64,000 nt of DNA from Tamlana crocina (GTDB lineage: Bacteria > Bacteroidota > Bacteroidia > Flavobacteriales > Flavobacteriaceae): the NCBI GenBank assembly GCA_040429635.1, contig CP158972.1, positions 2,180,001 to 2,244,000 of the forward strand, given 5' to 3'. The translations under genes and the position numbers were made by a program. This document shows, piece after piece, positions 36,588 to 45,685 of this stretch (positions are counted from its first letter, which is position 1; each line of letters opens with the position of its first letter). Below the pieces are notes generated by a model. It was given only the letters and a program-made list of their open reading frames with translations, did no database searches and was not told the origin of the DNA.

Positions 36588-37211
36588 TTAATATTCCGCT
36601 TGCTCCTTGCCCAGAACAATATCGCGTTGGGCAACGAATAACCCTTCTTTTTTATCAAGTTTCAGAATACGGTTAGGATTGGTAGCTTCAATTTTTTCGC
36701 GACAAGAACCTTTTAACAGCGGATCGTTATCAAAAACAAAACTTTCAACGGCATATTCCGGTTTTCCGGGTTCTTTTAAAATGGGCAATATTTGGCGCAG
36801 TTCACTGCCGTAAATATAAGATCCGGGCACAAAGGTGTAAAAAGTATATTTACCATCGGCATTGGTTCTTATCCACCCGCGGTGGTGTACGTAACGTTTT
36901 TTGTTTTCACGTTTTAACTCGAAATTACCGTCTTCATCAGCTTGGTGTATAAACAACAACACATTTTTTGCTGGTGTAATGCCATCGTTTTTATAAATAG
37001 TTCCCGTGATTTTTAGCTTAGTACTGCGCGATGCGAAATCGGGAATGGTATCGACATTGTTTAATTGTTTTTCGGAATAATCGTAAATAGGACTCCTTTT
37101 TTTATAATTGGAGGGAATGGCTTCCAAATTTTCAGCAGTTTCCTGAGCATTAGTCATTTGAAAACCACTTAAAAAGCCAACTAAAATAACGAATGTGAAT
37201 ATTTTTTTCAT
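36588..37211 (-). CDS. Secreted intradiol dioxygenase-like protein
   Basis: 207 residues with a signal peptide (IFTFVILVGFLSGFQMTNAQ). The body has the beta-sandwich pattern of intradiol ring-cleavage dioxygenases: LKITGTIYKNDGITPAKNV, HHRGWIRTNADGKYTFYTF and VPGSYIYGSE. I do not see the H-x-H iron motif that normally follows, so catalytic activity is doubtful and a binding or structural role is possible. Single gene with its own terminator. Confidence 0.7.
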   Translation of the reverse strand: MKKIFTFVILVGFLSGFQMTNAQETAENLEAIPSNYKKRSPIYDYSEKQLNNVDTIPDFASRSTKLKITGTIYKNDGITPAKNVLLFIHQADEDGNFELKRENKKRYVHHRGWIRTNADGKYTFYTFVPGSYIYGSELRQILPILKEPGKPEYAVESFVFDNDPLLKGSCREKIEATNPNRILKLDKKEGLFVAQRDIVLGKEQAEY

Positions 37212-37333
37212 GGGGCTAAAACATTTAATTCATTCAAAACTAAACAACTACCCCATTTGATTTAAATAAAATCGTTTGAAAACTCCTTTTTCACGATGAA
37301 TAGATAAAATGCACATTTTGAATAATACGTAAA

Positions 37334-37891
37334 TTATTCATTTTCGCTCTCGGTGATAGCTTGCGCATTTCCCGAATATCGGATGGGGAAACGTCCCGTC
37401 CCATTTAGTGCCATATCACTTTTTAAGTTAGGCGAAACAGTTATAAACACCTGAAAATTCTCGTTGTTGCTTTTGGCATTAAAAGAGATATTGTAACCCT
37501 GTTTTTTGTTTTTTTCTACTTTAAAATCCTCCATCAAGCCTTTAAATTCAATGGCACTATCCATGCCGCCATAATTAATTTGCATTTGGCGTTCACCATA
37601 ATATGGCAAATACGAGGTGACACTATCGCCTTCAATTTTTAAGAAATTGTGATTGCCCACCAAACTGATATTGGCAGCATTATTTCCGGGTAATAAAAGT
37701 CCGGAATTAGCCACTTGCTGCATGGCCATGGTGGCTTGCGGATAGGCCCAATCGGACTCAATAATTATTTGCTTGTTGTTTACAAATTGTTCCAATTTAG
37801 CCAGTTCGGCTTCTGTGGGTGCGTTTTTGGAAGAACCGCAGGATAATAGTAACAAAAAAAGGGTGGCAATTATAAAGATGTTTGCTTTCAT
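37334..37891 (-). CDS. DUF4251 lipoprotein
   Basis: 185 residues with a lipoprotein signal FLLLLSCGSSK (Cys18 lipidated). IIIESDWAYPQAT and GDSVTSYLPYYGERQM are DUF4251 hallmarks; FNAKSNNENFQVFITV and RYSGNA close the domain. A Bacteroidota-specific periplasmic or outer-membrane lipoprotein of unknown role. Single gene. Confidence 0.85.
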   Translation of the reverse strand: MKANIFIIATLFLLLLSCGSSKNAPTEAELAKLEQFVNNKQIIIESDWAYPQATMAMQQVANSGLLLPGNNAANISLVGNHNFLKIEGDSVTSYLPYYGERQMQINYGGMDSAIEFKGLMEDFKVEKNKKQGYNISFNAKSNNENFQVFITVSPNLKSDMALNGTGRFPIRYSGNAQAITESENE

Positions 37892-38003
37892 GATTCCAAT
37901 CTTTATCTGTAAATTACAAAATGTGTTCCTTTTTTAGGGTAAAAACGCTCAAATTTGATAAAATATTAACGCATCAATAGAAATTCGTGTATTTTCGTTT
38001 GCT

Positions 38004-38828
38004 ATGGATTTAAAACGGAAGCAAACTCAACTTCAGTTGCAAGGTTTTTTGAATACGCCCTTACTTTGGAAAGCTGATGCCGTTTTGGGTTTGAAACAGT
38101 TTCAGATTCAAAACCAAAACCAAAACACATTTATTTTTAACGGCACTTTACCGGAAAATTTACGTTTGGGTAAACGGGTGGAACGCTTTGTAAGTGCCGA
38201 ATTGAGTCGAAATGATGACATAGAAGTCTGTTGTGAAAACATCCAAATCCAAAAAGATAAAATCACTTTGGGTGAAATAGACTGTATTTTAAAACAGTAC
38301 AATCGCCCAATTCACTTGGAAATTGTTTACAAATTTTACTTGTACGATGCACGTGAGGGTCACGATGAAATTGAACGTTGGATTGGCCCCAACCGCAGGG
38401 ATTCGCTTATAAAAAAACTCAGTAAGCTAAAAGAAAAACAACTGCCCCTACTCTACAACAATTATACCTTGCCCGTTTTAGAACGGTTAAATATCGATGT
38501 TAAAACCGTCGAGCAACAAGTTTATTTTAAAGCCCAATTGTTTTTGCCTTTTGAAAGTAAAGACATTCCGTTTAAAAAGATTAATCGGGATTGTGTAAAA
38601 GGATTTTACATTAGGTTTTATGAAATTGAAACCTTTTCTGCATGTAAATTCTATATTCCCAGCAAACATAATTGGCTTATAGAACCCGTTGCTGGCGTAA
38701 ATTGGTTAAACTATAATTCATTTTACGAAAAAAAGGAGGCATTAATTACTGAAAAAATAGCATCCATGTGTTGGATAAAATGGCCTAACGGCGAAATAAA
38801 AAAGTGCTTTGTAGTTTGGTGGGATTAA
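38004..38828 (+). CDS. DUF1853 family protein
   Basis: 274 residues. LGKRVERFVSAELSRND, then GEIDCILKQYNRPIHLEIVYKFYLY is the DUF1853 core. The spaced acidic and basic residues Glu91, Asp93, Glu106 and Lys110 recall PD-(D/E)XK nuclease-like folds, but the ExK spacing is not canonical. WIGPNRRDSLIKKLSKLKEKQLP follows, as in the family. Function unknown. Its stop codon is in the loop of a bidirectional terminator shared with the lipoprotein gene. Confidence 0.78.
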   Translation: MDLKRKQTQLQLQGFLNTPLLWKADAVLGLKQFQIQNQNQNTFIFNGTLPENLRLGKRVERFVSAELSRNDDIEVCCENIQIQKDKITLGEIDCILKQYNRPIHLEIVYKFYLYDAREGHDEIERWIGPNRRDSLIKKLSKLKEKQLPLLYNNYTLPVLERLNIDVKTVEQQVYFKAQLFLPFESKDIPFKKINRDCVKGFYIRFYEIETFSACKFYIPSKHNWLIEPVAGVNWLNYNSFYEKKEALITEKIASMCWIKWPNGEIKKCFVVWWD

Positions 38829-38849
38829 ACCCTAAACTACAAAGCACTT
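38802..38849. terminator. Bidirectional terminator holding the DUF1853 stop codon
   Basis: 16-bp perfect stem AAGTGCTTTGTAGTTT (38802-38817) / AAACTACAAAGCACTT (38834-38849). The loop contains the TAA at 38826-38828. It ends 26 bases before the convergent lipoprotein gene's stop. Confidence 0.8.
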
Positions 38850-38874
38850 ATTGAAACGATTTTACTTTTATAGA

Positions 38875-39702
38875 CTAAAAGGTTTCATCCAATAAATCTT
38901 TTAAGGCCTGCCATGATTGGGCATCGGCCTCAGCATTATATTTTAATGGCAGATTGAATTTTTCGCCCAAAGCATCGGCTCCTTTACTGGTAAAAGCATG
39001 TTGTGCTTCAGGAAATTCAATATACTCGTAATCGGCATTAATACTATCCATTGCTGCTTTAAAGGCATCTACTGTTTCCTGTGGAATGAATGGGTCGGCA
39101 CCACCATTGGCTACCAAAACCTTAGCTTTTAATTTGTCGTTGGGCATTACGGGGAGTTTTACACCACTATGAAATGCGGCAACGGCATCCAAATCCTTTC
39201 CAGTATTGGCCATGGTAAGCGCCATACTGCCACCAAAACAATAACCAATGGCTGCAATTTGTGAAGCATCTACCGAGGGATGGTTCTTTAACACCTCTAA
39301 AGCTGCATCGAAGCGCGCCGTAGCCAAAGGAACGTTATTACGAACCACTCCCGAAAATTTACCAGCATCTTCGGGGTGCGCTGCCTCTTTGCCATTTCCG
39401 TACATATCAATAGCCATGGCGGTATATCCCAATTCGGCCAACATATCGGCACGTTCGCGAACATAATCGTTATGGCCCCACCATTCGTGGATTACGATTA
39501 TACCCGGGCGTTTTTCGGCTGTATTTTTATTATGCACCAAATAGCCTTTCATAGTAATGGAATCTGTGCTGTATTCCACTTCTTTGGCTTCCAATTCAAT
39601 CGTTTCGGTTAGGGTTTTCTCTGTGTCTGAAGATTTTTGTTTGTCCTTGCAGGAGGCAAAAACAAGCACGGCCATTACGGCCACTAAAAACAAGTTTTTC
39701 AT
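38875..39702 (-). CDS. Dienelactone hydrolase family lipoprotein
   Basis: 275 residues. Signal MKNLFLVAVMAVLVFASC with lipid Cys18, then an alpha/beta hydrolase. The nucleophile is Cys155 in GYCFGG; Asp203 and His235 complete the Cys-Asp-His triad of dienelactone hydrolases. VIHEWWGHNDYVRERADML near 70 is also typical. Probably acts on esters or lactones in the periplasm. Single gene, convergent with the DUF1853 gene. Confidence 0.88.
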   Translation of the reverse strand: MKNLFLVAVMAVLVFASCKDKQKSSDTEKTLTETIELEAKEVEYSTDSITMKGYLVHNKNTAEKRPGIIVIHEWWGHNDYVRERADMLAELGYTAMAIDMYGNGKEAAHPEDAGKFSGVVRNNVPLATARFDAALEVLKNHPSVDASQIAAIGYCFGGSMALTMANTGKDLDAVAAFHSGVKLPVMPNDKLKAKVLVANGGADPFIPQETVDAFKAAMDSINADYEYIEFPEAQHAFTSKGADALGEKFNLPLKYNAEADAQSWQALKDLLDETF

Positions 39703-39787
39703 TTTTAAAATGCTTTAAGATTGGTTTTAACTTTGTAGTTAACTTAAGATATTTTAAAGAGTTATGAAAATAATTATGGGTAAAATT

Positions 39788-40834
39788 CTATTTGAGAATT
39801 TTGTCGATAGCTCGAATCCAATCTTCGATGTTGGTCTCGTTAGTATTCAATGGTAAACTACCATTGCCATAAGGTCCATAAACATTCGGATTGGTGTACG
39901 AGAAAAAGCCCACCGTTGGTGTTAAAGATGCGCTGGCCAAATGCATTACGCCATTATCGGCAGCAATAAAAATAGATGTGTTTTTAATGATGGCGCCCAT
40001 TTCGCGAATATCCTTGCTGTAAAAATGGGGCGCCTTAAAATTGATTTTTGAAATGTTCTCTATAGGAAGCATTTCAATGATATTATAGTCGGGGTATTCT
40101 TTTAAAAGTCGACTGTAAAATGTATTCCACCAAGTTTCAGAATAGCATTTGTGTCCCGTGGCATTGGTATAAATGCAGATGGTTTTTTTATCGTTTTTGA
40201 TAATACCGTCTAAAATGGATTTTCCGTTGGCTATTTCTTCCTCATTCAGTTTAATATTGAGAACCGGAAGCGGTTTTTCATTTTTTTGTAAGCCGATTAT
40301 ATTCAAGAAATACCGCAGATTGTATATGGGATATTTTGAAATGTGTTCGTAATCGCTATGTTTTTTGGTAATTTCCTCGTGTACATCACCAAAAACCTTT
40401 AATCGGCCTCTGGACAATTGGGTGAGCAAACGGCCCGAAGACGAATCTTTATCACCGTTAATCACTAAATCATATCGTTTTGCCTTTATTTTGAACCAAA
40501 CGGCAATGTATTTCAACAGATTATTGAATGGTTTTTTTGGCAATTTTATGATTTGCATTACATGGCCATAATTCTGAAAAACAGGATGTGCCACACCGCC
40601 TTTAACGAACAAATCGATTTCGCAATCAGGAAAAGTTTCAATCACTTCCTGAACAATGGGCGTTAATAGCAATTGATTGCCCAAGCGGTGGTTTGGGCGT
40701 ACAATCAACACTTTTTTAACGTCTTCTTGTTTAACTGAACCTTTTTCGGGTTCTGTATAAGAACTCCCCACGCCTTTGGTAAGCTTGTGCATTACTCGTC
40801 TCCTAAAACTATTTACGCGCGCAGAAAATCCCAT
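39788..40834 (-). CDS. Glycosyltransferase family 9 (heptosyltransferase-like)
   Basis: 348 residues: RPNHRLGNQLLLTPIVQEV near 46, ICIYTNATGHKCYSETWW near 217, and FIAADNGVMHLASASLTPTVGFF near 300, the GT9 pattern of ADP-heptose transferases of lipopolysaccharide core. The sugar donor is not certain in Bacteroidota. A basic N-terminus without a signal peptide fits a cytoplasmic peripheral membrane enzyme. Good promoter at 40863-40893. Confidence 0.88.
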   Translation of the reverse strand: MGFSARVNSFRRRVMHKLTKGVGSSYTEPEKGSVKQEDVKKVLIVRPNHRLGNQLLLTPIVQEVIETFPDCEIDLFVKGGVAHPVFQNYGHVMQIIKLPKKPFNNLLKYIAVWFKIKAKRYDLVINGDKDSSSGRLLTQLSRGRLKVFGDVHEEITKKHSDYEHISKYPIYNLRYFLNIIGLQKNEKPLPVLNIKLNEEEIANGKSILDGIIKNDKKTICIYTNATGHKCYSETWWNTFYSRLLKEYPDYNIIEMLPIENISKINFKAPHFYSKDIREMGAIIKNTSIFIAADNGVMHLASASLTPTVGFFSYTNPNVYGPYGNGSLPLNTNETNIEDWIRAIDKILK

Positions 40835-40862
40835 ATCCTGATAAATTCAAATTAAAATCGGG

Positions 40863-40893
40863 CAAAAATACAAATCCCTTAAATGTTGGGCAA
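40863..40893 (-). promoter_or_regulatory. Promoter of the GT9 gene
   Basis: Minus-strand TATTTTTG (40863-40870) with TTG 20 bases upstream (40891-40893); 28 bases separate the box from the ATG. Confidence 0.65.
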
Positions 40894-40917
40894 AATAAAT
40901 GTTTTGTAATGGAGCTT

Positions 40918-41063
40918 CTCGCAAAGTCGCTAAGGCGCAAAACTTTCTGTTTGAAATTGAAAAAGAAAATATTGCTGACTATAAATGAAAGCACGAATTG
41001 CCAAATCTCTCACAAAGCTAAATCTATTTTGAACTTGAAACCTGAAACTTGAAACCTGAAACT
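40918..41063. repeat. Intergenic repeats: family C arm plus 14-bp tandem
   Basis: 40918-40943 carries a single CTCGCAAAGTCGCTAAGGCG arm like those at 22351 and 57393. At 41033-41060 ACTTGAAACCTGAA occurs twice in tandem, itself four near-copies of a 7-mer, and ACT follows. The region between the GT9 and EamA genes has no coding signal. Confidence 0.6.
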
Positions 41064-41069
41064 AAAAAA

Positions 41070-41915
41070 TCACCGCTTAAATTTCGATTTGTACCAAACG
41101 TTCAGCACCATTCCAACGATAATTAATGAAATACCTAGTAAACTCCAAAATGTATAGATTTCGTTGAAAAGCGTAATTCCCAAAATAGTGGTAAAAATCA
41201 CTTCCACATATTTTATAGGGGCCACGACATTTGTTGTTGCTGTTTGGAATGCTTTAGTCATAAACACTTGACCGAAGTAGCCAAAAACACCTAAACTAAA
41301 TAGAAATATCCATTCCCAGCCTTGAGGGGTTACCCAATTACCAATGGATAATAAACCGCCCATAACAGTAGCAATAACCATAAAATAATTAACAATAACC
41401 ACCGGATGCTCGCTATTACCAATTTTACTGATAATCACATAAACCAAACCGCTTAAAACTGACGCCATTAAAATAAGTGCCAGTCCATAGGTGTTTATCT
41501 CTGTGTCCAAACCTTTTAGTACTAAAACCCCAATAAACGAAACGCAAAAAAACGCCCATTGCCAGGGGCGTACTCTTTCGCGTAATAAGAACACGGCAAA
41601 AATAGCGGCAAAAATGGGTGCTATGTAACGTAACGATACGGCTGTACCTACCGTTAAGTATTTTACCGACATAAAAAAGAATAGCATAGATGTTGCTCCC
41701 GTTATCGAGCGCATAATCAGTAGGAAATTATTTTTACCGATGATGGGGATTTTGTTTTTGATTAAAAATCCGAAAGTAAAGAACAACGACCCCAGCGATC
41801 TAAAGAACACGATTTGATACGAGCTTACTTCGCTTAAATGTTTTACCGTGGCATTCATGCAAGCAAAAGCCACGGTACTGATCAACATGTATTTTATCCC
41901 TTTTTTAACGTCCAA
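41070..41915 (-). CDS. EamA family (DMT superfamily) transporter, second of a pair
   Basis: 281 residues, about ten membrane helices in two EamA halves: STVAFACMNATVKHL at the start, VFLLRERVRPWQW at the first half's end, and TTILGITLFNEIYTFW near the end. The start is a TTG at 41915 that overlaps the preceding gene by 11 bases; an internal ATG at 41888 is possible but would cut into the first helix. Substrate unknown. Confidence 0.8.
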   Translation of the reverse strand: MDVKKGIKYMLISTVAFACMNATVKHLSEVSSYQIVFFRSLGSLFFTFGFLIKNKIPIIGKNNFLLIMRSITGATSMLFFFMSVKYLTVGTAVSLRYIAPIFAAIFAVFLLRERVRPWQWAFFCVSFIGVLVLKGLDTEINTYGLALILMASVLSGLVYVIISKIGNSEHPVVIVNYFMVIATVMGGLLSIGNWVTPQGWEWIFLFSLGVFGYFGQVFMTKAFQTATTNVVAPIKYVEVIFTTILGITLFNEIYTFWSLLGISLIIVGMVLNVWYKSKFKR

Positions 41916-42819
41916 TGCCTCTGGGTTTTACCACGCGGTTGGTGTTGATAAAATAAACGCCCGTTAGCAGAACGATAGCAGCGATTATCGATTGAAATGT
42001 AATGGTTTCATCTAAAATATACCAACCCAAAATGAGGGCGATTATAGGGTTTACGTAAGTGTTGGTCGCTACTTTTTCGGGCGATACTTCTTTCAATAAA
42101 TAGTTGAAGGCAGTAAAAGCAATTATGCTTCCAAAAACTATTAAAAGTAACATAGCCCATTGTACATCGACACTCCAAGTGTTGGGTAAGGACCAAGTTT
42201 CGCCAAAACACAAGCTCGCCATAGCCAACATGGTTCCGCCGGACAACATTTGATAGCCCGTATTCACAAAATAATTGGACGGCAAATTGGCTTTGCCAAC
42301 AAATAAACTTCCATAAGCCCAACTGACCATACAGGTGAAAATCATGAGCATGCCAATAATTTGTCCGTCTTGGCTAATAAGCTGTTTTTGGCTTACCAAA
42401 AGGTAAATCCCTATAAAACCCAAAACAACACCAATGTAGGCCATCGTTGCGATTTTTTTTCCTTGGAGGAAACGCATCAGCAAAAGGACGATTAAAGGTT
42501 GCGCCGAAATTTCAAGCGCGGCAAAACCACTATCAACAAATTTAAGCGCCCAAACCACTACCCCATTTCCGAAGGTCAAGAATAAAAAACCGGCAATTAC
42601 CGTGTTTTTAAACTGCTCTTTGGTGATAGAAATATTCACCTTTAAAAGTTTAGCGATTATAAAAATGATGGCACCTGCAAAAATGAACCGGATAGCAGCC
42701 AATTTAAACGGCGGCAGTTCTGAAACCGCAATTTTATTGAGCAAGTAAGTAGAACCCCAGATCACATAGATAGCAAAAAAGGCCAGTACAATACTGAATG
42801 TTTTACGAGTTGCCCCCAT
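41905..42819 (-). CDS. EamA family (DMT superfamily) transporter, first of a pair
   Basis: 304 residues. YVIWGSTYLLNKIAV at the start is the EamA/RhaT signature, and GWYILDETITFQSIIAA near residue 270 ends the second half. About ten helices. Homologs include exporters of amino acids and metabolites such as threonine and cysteine; no substrate can be assigned. Overlaps the next EamA gene, so the two may be an operon or heterodimer. A TATATTTG box is at 42851-42858. Confidence 0.85.
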   Translation of the reverse strand: MGATRKTFSIVLAFFAIYVIWGSTYLLNKIAVSELPPFKLAAIRFIFAGAIIFIIAKLLKVNISITKEQFKNTVIAGFLFLTFGNGVVVWALKFVDSGFAALEISAQPLIVLLLMRFLQGKKIATMAYIGVVLGFIGIYLLVSQKQLISQDGQIIGMLMIFTCMVSWAYGSLFVGKANLPSNYFVNTGYQMLSGGTMLAMASLCFGETWSLPNTWSVDVQWAMLLLIVFGSIIAFTAFNYLLKEVSPEKVATNTYVNPIIALILGWYILDETITFQSIIAAIVLLTGVYFINTNRVVKPRGIGR

Positions 42820-42850
42820 GAAAAATGAAACTTATTTTTAAAAATGAAAG

Positions 42851-42858
42851 GCAAATAT
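42851..42858 (-). promoter_or_regulatory. Probable -7 box of the EamA pair
   Basis: Minus-strand TATATTTG, 31 bases before the ATG at 42819. Confidence 0.5.
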
Positions 42859-42908
42859 ACGCCTTATTTTAGGGCTAATTCTCGTTAGTAATAAATGTTT
42901 ACCGGAAT

Positions 42909-44468
42909 TTAATCTTCTGGCGGATAACCGTGTATTTCCTCAAATACTTCATCAAAGTTTGAACGCAAATATGAGTTGAGCTTCTTTCGGTAATCGCCCT
43001 TTAACCATTCCACAAAATTGTAGGTGCTTTTACTGATACATTTGGTGTATCGGCCAATCCTGAAATCGATATCGTCTCCCAACATTTTAGCCAGCCCCAA
43101 AGCATCGTAAACATCTTCGCTATTTTCAATACAGATTTTTGCGTGTTGCTCGATGGAACGTTCTAAAACCACTTTTGAGGATTCACCGTTTCTAATGGAA
43201 TCGACATAAGTTTTTTGGATATCGAAGTACACTTCCTTCGATTTTGAAAATTCGGCACGCAATTCGTCCGGCATTTCATATCTGAAATTGCTTTCCAGTT
43301 CGTCATCACTTAAAATGGAATCCAAATAATAATTGGGCGATTTAAAAATACGCTGCCAATCTAAATTATCGCCCCAAGGTCCAAATCTGTGGAAGTTATT
43401 CCCTAAATCAATAACGGTAAACGATGTTTTATCTTTAAAAATACGCGACCCACGACCAATCATTTGGTAATATAAAGTCAACGATTTTGTTGCTCGGTTT
43501 AAGATGATACTTTCAACCGACGGCTCATCGAACCCTGTGGTTAAAATACTTACCGAAGTTAAAATGGCACCCGGTGTTTTCTTGAACCACTTTAAGATCA
43601 TGGCGCGCTCTTTTTTTGTGTTGGTATTGTCTAAATGCGCAATGGGGTATCCTGCCCTTCTGAACGTGTCATAAACGTGCAATGAGGTGTTAATACCGTT
43701 ATTGAAAATAAGGGTCTTTTTTCCTTTTGAGCGTTCTTCATAAGCCTGCATCAATTTAGAAAGCATGTCGTCGGCCGTATAAAGATCTTCTGAAGATTTT
43801 ACGGTATAATCACCGTTGGCACCCACAACCAGAGAAGTTAATCCCACATTATAGGTAAACATTTCGGCACGGGCCAAAAAGCCGTTCTCAATAAGTGATT
43901 CTATACTTTCACCAACAATCAATTCATCGTAATTATCGGTCATTGGCAATTCAATGCTAGAACTTAACGGTGTTGCGGTAACTCCTAAAATAAACGATTG
44001 GCTAAAGAACTTAAACAGTTTAGTAAACGAGTTGTAATGCGCCTCATCAATAATCACTAAACCAATATCCGAAATATCGAGTTTATCGTCGTTCAATCGG
44101 TTATTTAAGGTTTCCACCATGGCCACAAAACAGCTGTAATCGGCTTGGTCGTCAAGGTTTGCCTTGCTATCAACCACTTTATTAAGTACACCGAACTCAG
44201 TAAGCATGTTCGAGGTTTGCTTGCACAATTCAATACGGTGCGTCATTACCAACACCTTCTTTTTATGGTGCTTCAGGTATTGCCTAACGATTTCGGAAAA
44301 AATAACCGTTTTTCCGCCACCAGTTGGCAATTGATAAAGTAGATGATAATCGTCTCGCGATTCTTCAAATGCAGTAAAAATCTTGTCTATCGCCCCTTTT
44401 TGGTAACTGTATAATTTTTTGCCTTCCGACCGTTCTTCTAATTCTAATTGTGCTTTTGTAACCGACAT
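42909..44468 (-). CDS. DEAD/DEAH-box superfamily 2 helicase
   Basis: 519 residues. Walker A PTGGGKT at 48-54, DEAH at 141-144, TATP at 164-167 and the arginine-finger motif QMIGRGSR at 335-342. Like UvrB/RAD25 and type III restriction helicase cores but without nuclease domain; the last 120 residues are a helical extension of unknown role. It stands alone with a good promoter and no methylase or restriction genes nearby, so a restriction role is not indicated. Probably DNA or RNA metabolism. Confidence 0.87.
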   Translation of the reverse strand: MSVTKAQLELEERSEGKKLYSYQKGAIDKIFTAFEESRDDYHLLYQLPTGGGKTVIFSEIVRQYLKHHKKKVLVMTHRIELCKQTSNMLTEFGVLNKVVDSKANLDDQADYSCFVAMVETLNNRLNDDKLDISDIGLVIIDEAHYNSFTKLFKFFSQSFILGVTATPLSSSIELPMTDNYDELIVGESIESLIENGFLARAEMFTYNVGLTSLVVGANGDYTVKSSEDLYTADDMLSKLMQAYEERSKGKKTLIFNNGINTSLHVYDTFRRAGYPIAHLDNTNTKKERAMILKWFKKTPGAILTSVSILTTGFDEPSVESIILNRATKSLTLYYQMIGRGSRIFKDKTSFTVIDLGNNFHRFGPWGDNLDWQRIFKSPNYYLDSILSDDELESNFRYEMPDELRAEFSKSKEVYFDIQKTYVDSIRNGESSKVVLERSIEQHAKICIENSEDVYDALGLAKMLGDDIDFRIGRYTKCISKSTYNFVEWLKGDYRKKLNSYLRSNFDEVFEEIHGYPPED

Positions 44469-44488
44469 ACCTTAAATTTTGCAACGTG

Positions 44489-44518
44489 CAAAAATAACAT
44501 CTTTATAGGGTTTATCAA
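44489..44518 (-). promoter_or_regulatory. Promoter of the helicase gene
   Basis: Minus-strand TATTTTTG (44489-44496) with TTG at 44516-44518, spacer 19 bases, 20 bases before the ATG. One of the best promoter matches in the window. Confidence 0.65.
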
Positions 44519-44665
44519 GTAAGTTGGGCATTAATTTATCAAGCATTTTCAACAATATGGGATAATGTCAATATTTTTAGCGGTTTGGCGTTTTTTTATT
44601 TGTTTCTGAAAAGTATGGTGACTGAATTGAAATTTCTATTTTTACCAGCAAATTAGGTTTTAAAG

Positions 44666-45679
44666 ATGGAAATAAACGATAAATCGGGAGTAGAAAACTA
44701 TTTGGCAAACCCTGATCGATACAGCTCGATGGTGTACAACAGAAGCGGAAAAAGCGGTGTAAAATTACCAGCTTTATCGATTGGCTTATGGCACAATTTC
44801 GGTTTTGTGGATGCTATTCAAAACGGACGTGATATTTTACGAACGGCTTTCGATTTAGGTATTGCGCATTTCGATTTGGCCAACAACTATGGTCCACCAT
44901 ACGGATCGGCCGAAGAAAACTTTGGCACCATCTTCAAAAAGGATTTCAAACCTTATAGGGACGAACTGTTTATAGCCACTAAAGCCGGTTTCGATATGTG
45001 GCCTGGGCCATATGGCAATTGGGGTTCGCGCAAATATCTCATTTCAAGTTTAGACCAAAGTTTGCAACGTATGGGGTTAGATTATGTTGATATTTTTTAC
45101 CACCATCGTCCCGACCCTGAAACGCCTTTGGAAGAAACTATGGGTGCACTGGCCGATATTGTTCGACAAGGAAAAGCGTTATACGTTGGCATTTCCAATT
45201 ACCAGCCCGAAGAAACGCAAAAAGCGGCAGAAATCCTTAAGCGTTTAAACGTTCCATTTATTCTGCACCAAGCGCGTTACTCGATGTTTGACCGTTGGGT
45301 GGAAAACGGACTTTTAGACACCTTAAATGAAAACGGCGTGGGTTGCATTGCTTTTTCGCCATTAGCGCAGGGTATGCTTACTGATAAGTACTTAAATGGT
45401 ATTCCTGAAAATTCCAGGGCTTCGAAAAATTTAACGTATTTGGAAAAGGAAACGGTAAACAAAAACCTCGAAAAAATCCAAAAACTAAATGGGATTGCCC
45501 AACAACGCGGACAAAAACTTTCGCAAATGGCTATTGCTTGGATTTTAAGACAACCGCAAGTAGCCTCTGTTTTGGTTGGTGCTAGTTCTTCAAATCAATT
45601 AGAAGATAACGTAAAGGCTTTAGAACAATTAAGTTTTACGGATGAAGAATTAAGGTTGATAGATGGGATTGTGAACTAA
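44666..45679 (+). CDS. Aldo/keto reductase (YghZ / L-glyceraldehyde 3-phosphate reductase-like)
   Basis: 337 residues, TIM barrel. Catalytic tetrad: Asp70 and Tyr75 in HFDLANNYG, Lys106 in ATKAG, His146 in YHHRPDP. The GPPYGSAEENFG and MWPGPYGNWGSRKYL loops are typical of AKR14 (YghZ), which uses NADPH to reduce aldehydes such as methylglyoxal and L-glyceraldehyde 3-phosphate. Single gene, convergent with the secreted protein gene 6 bases later. Confidence 0.9.
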   Translation: MEINDKSGVENYLANPDRYSSMVYNRSGKSGVKLPALSIGLWHNFGFVDAIQNGRDILRTAFDLGIAHFDLANNYGPPYGSAEENFGTIFKKDFKPYRDELFIATKAGFDMWPGPYGNWGSRKYLISSLDQSLQRMGLDYVDIFYHHRPDPETPLEETMGALADIVRQGKALYVGISNYQPEETQKAAEILKRLNVPFILHQARYSMFDRWVENGLLDTLNENGVGCIAFSPLAQGMLTDKYLNGIPENSRASKNLTYLEKETVNKNLEKIQKLNGIAQQRGQKLSQMAIAWILRQPQVASVLVGASSSNQLEDNVKALEQLSFTDEELRLIDGIVN

Positions 45680-45685
45680 GAAAAA

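Noticed and set aside
42909-44468. Helicase subunit of a restriction or defence system
   Set aside because: It has its own promoter, ordinary composition and no nuclease or methylase neighbours.
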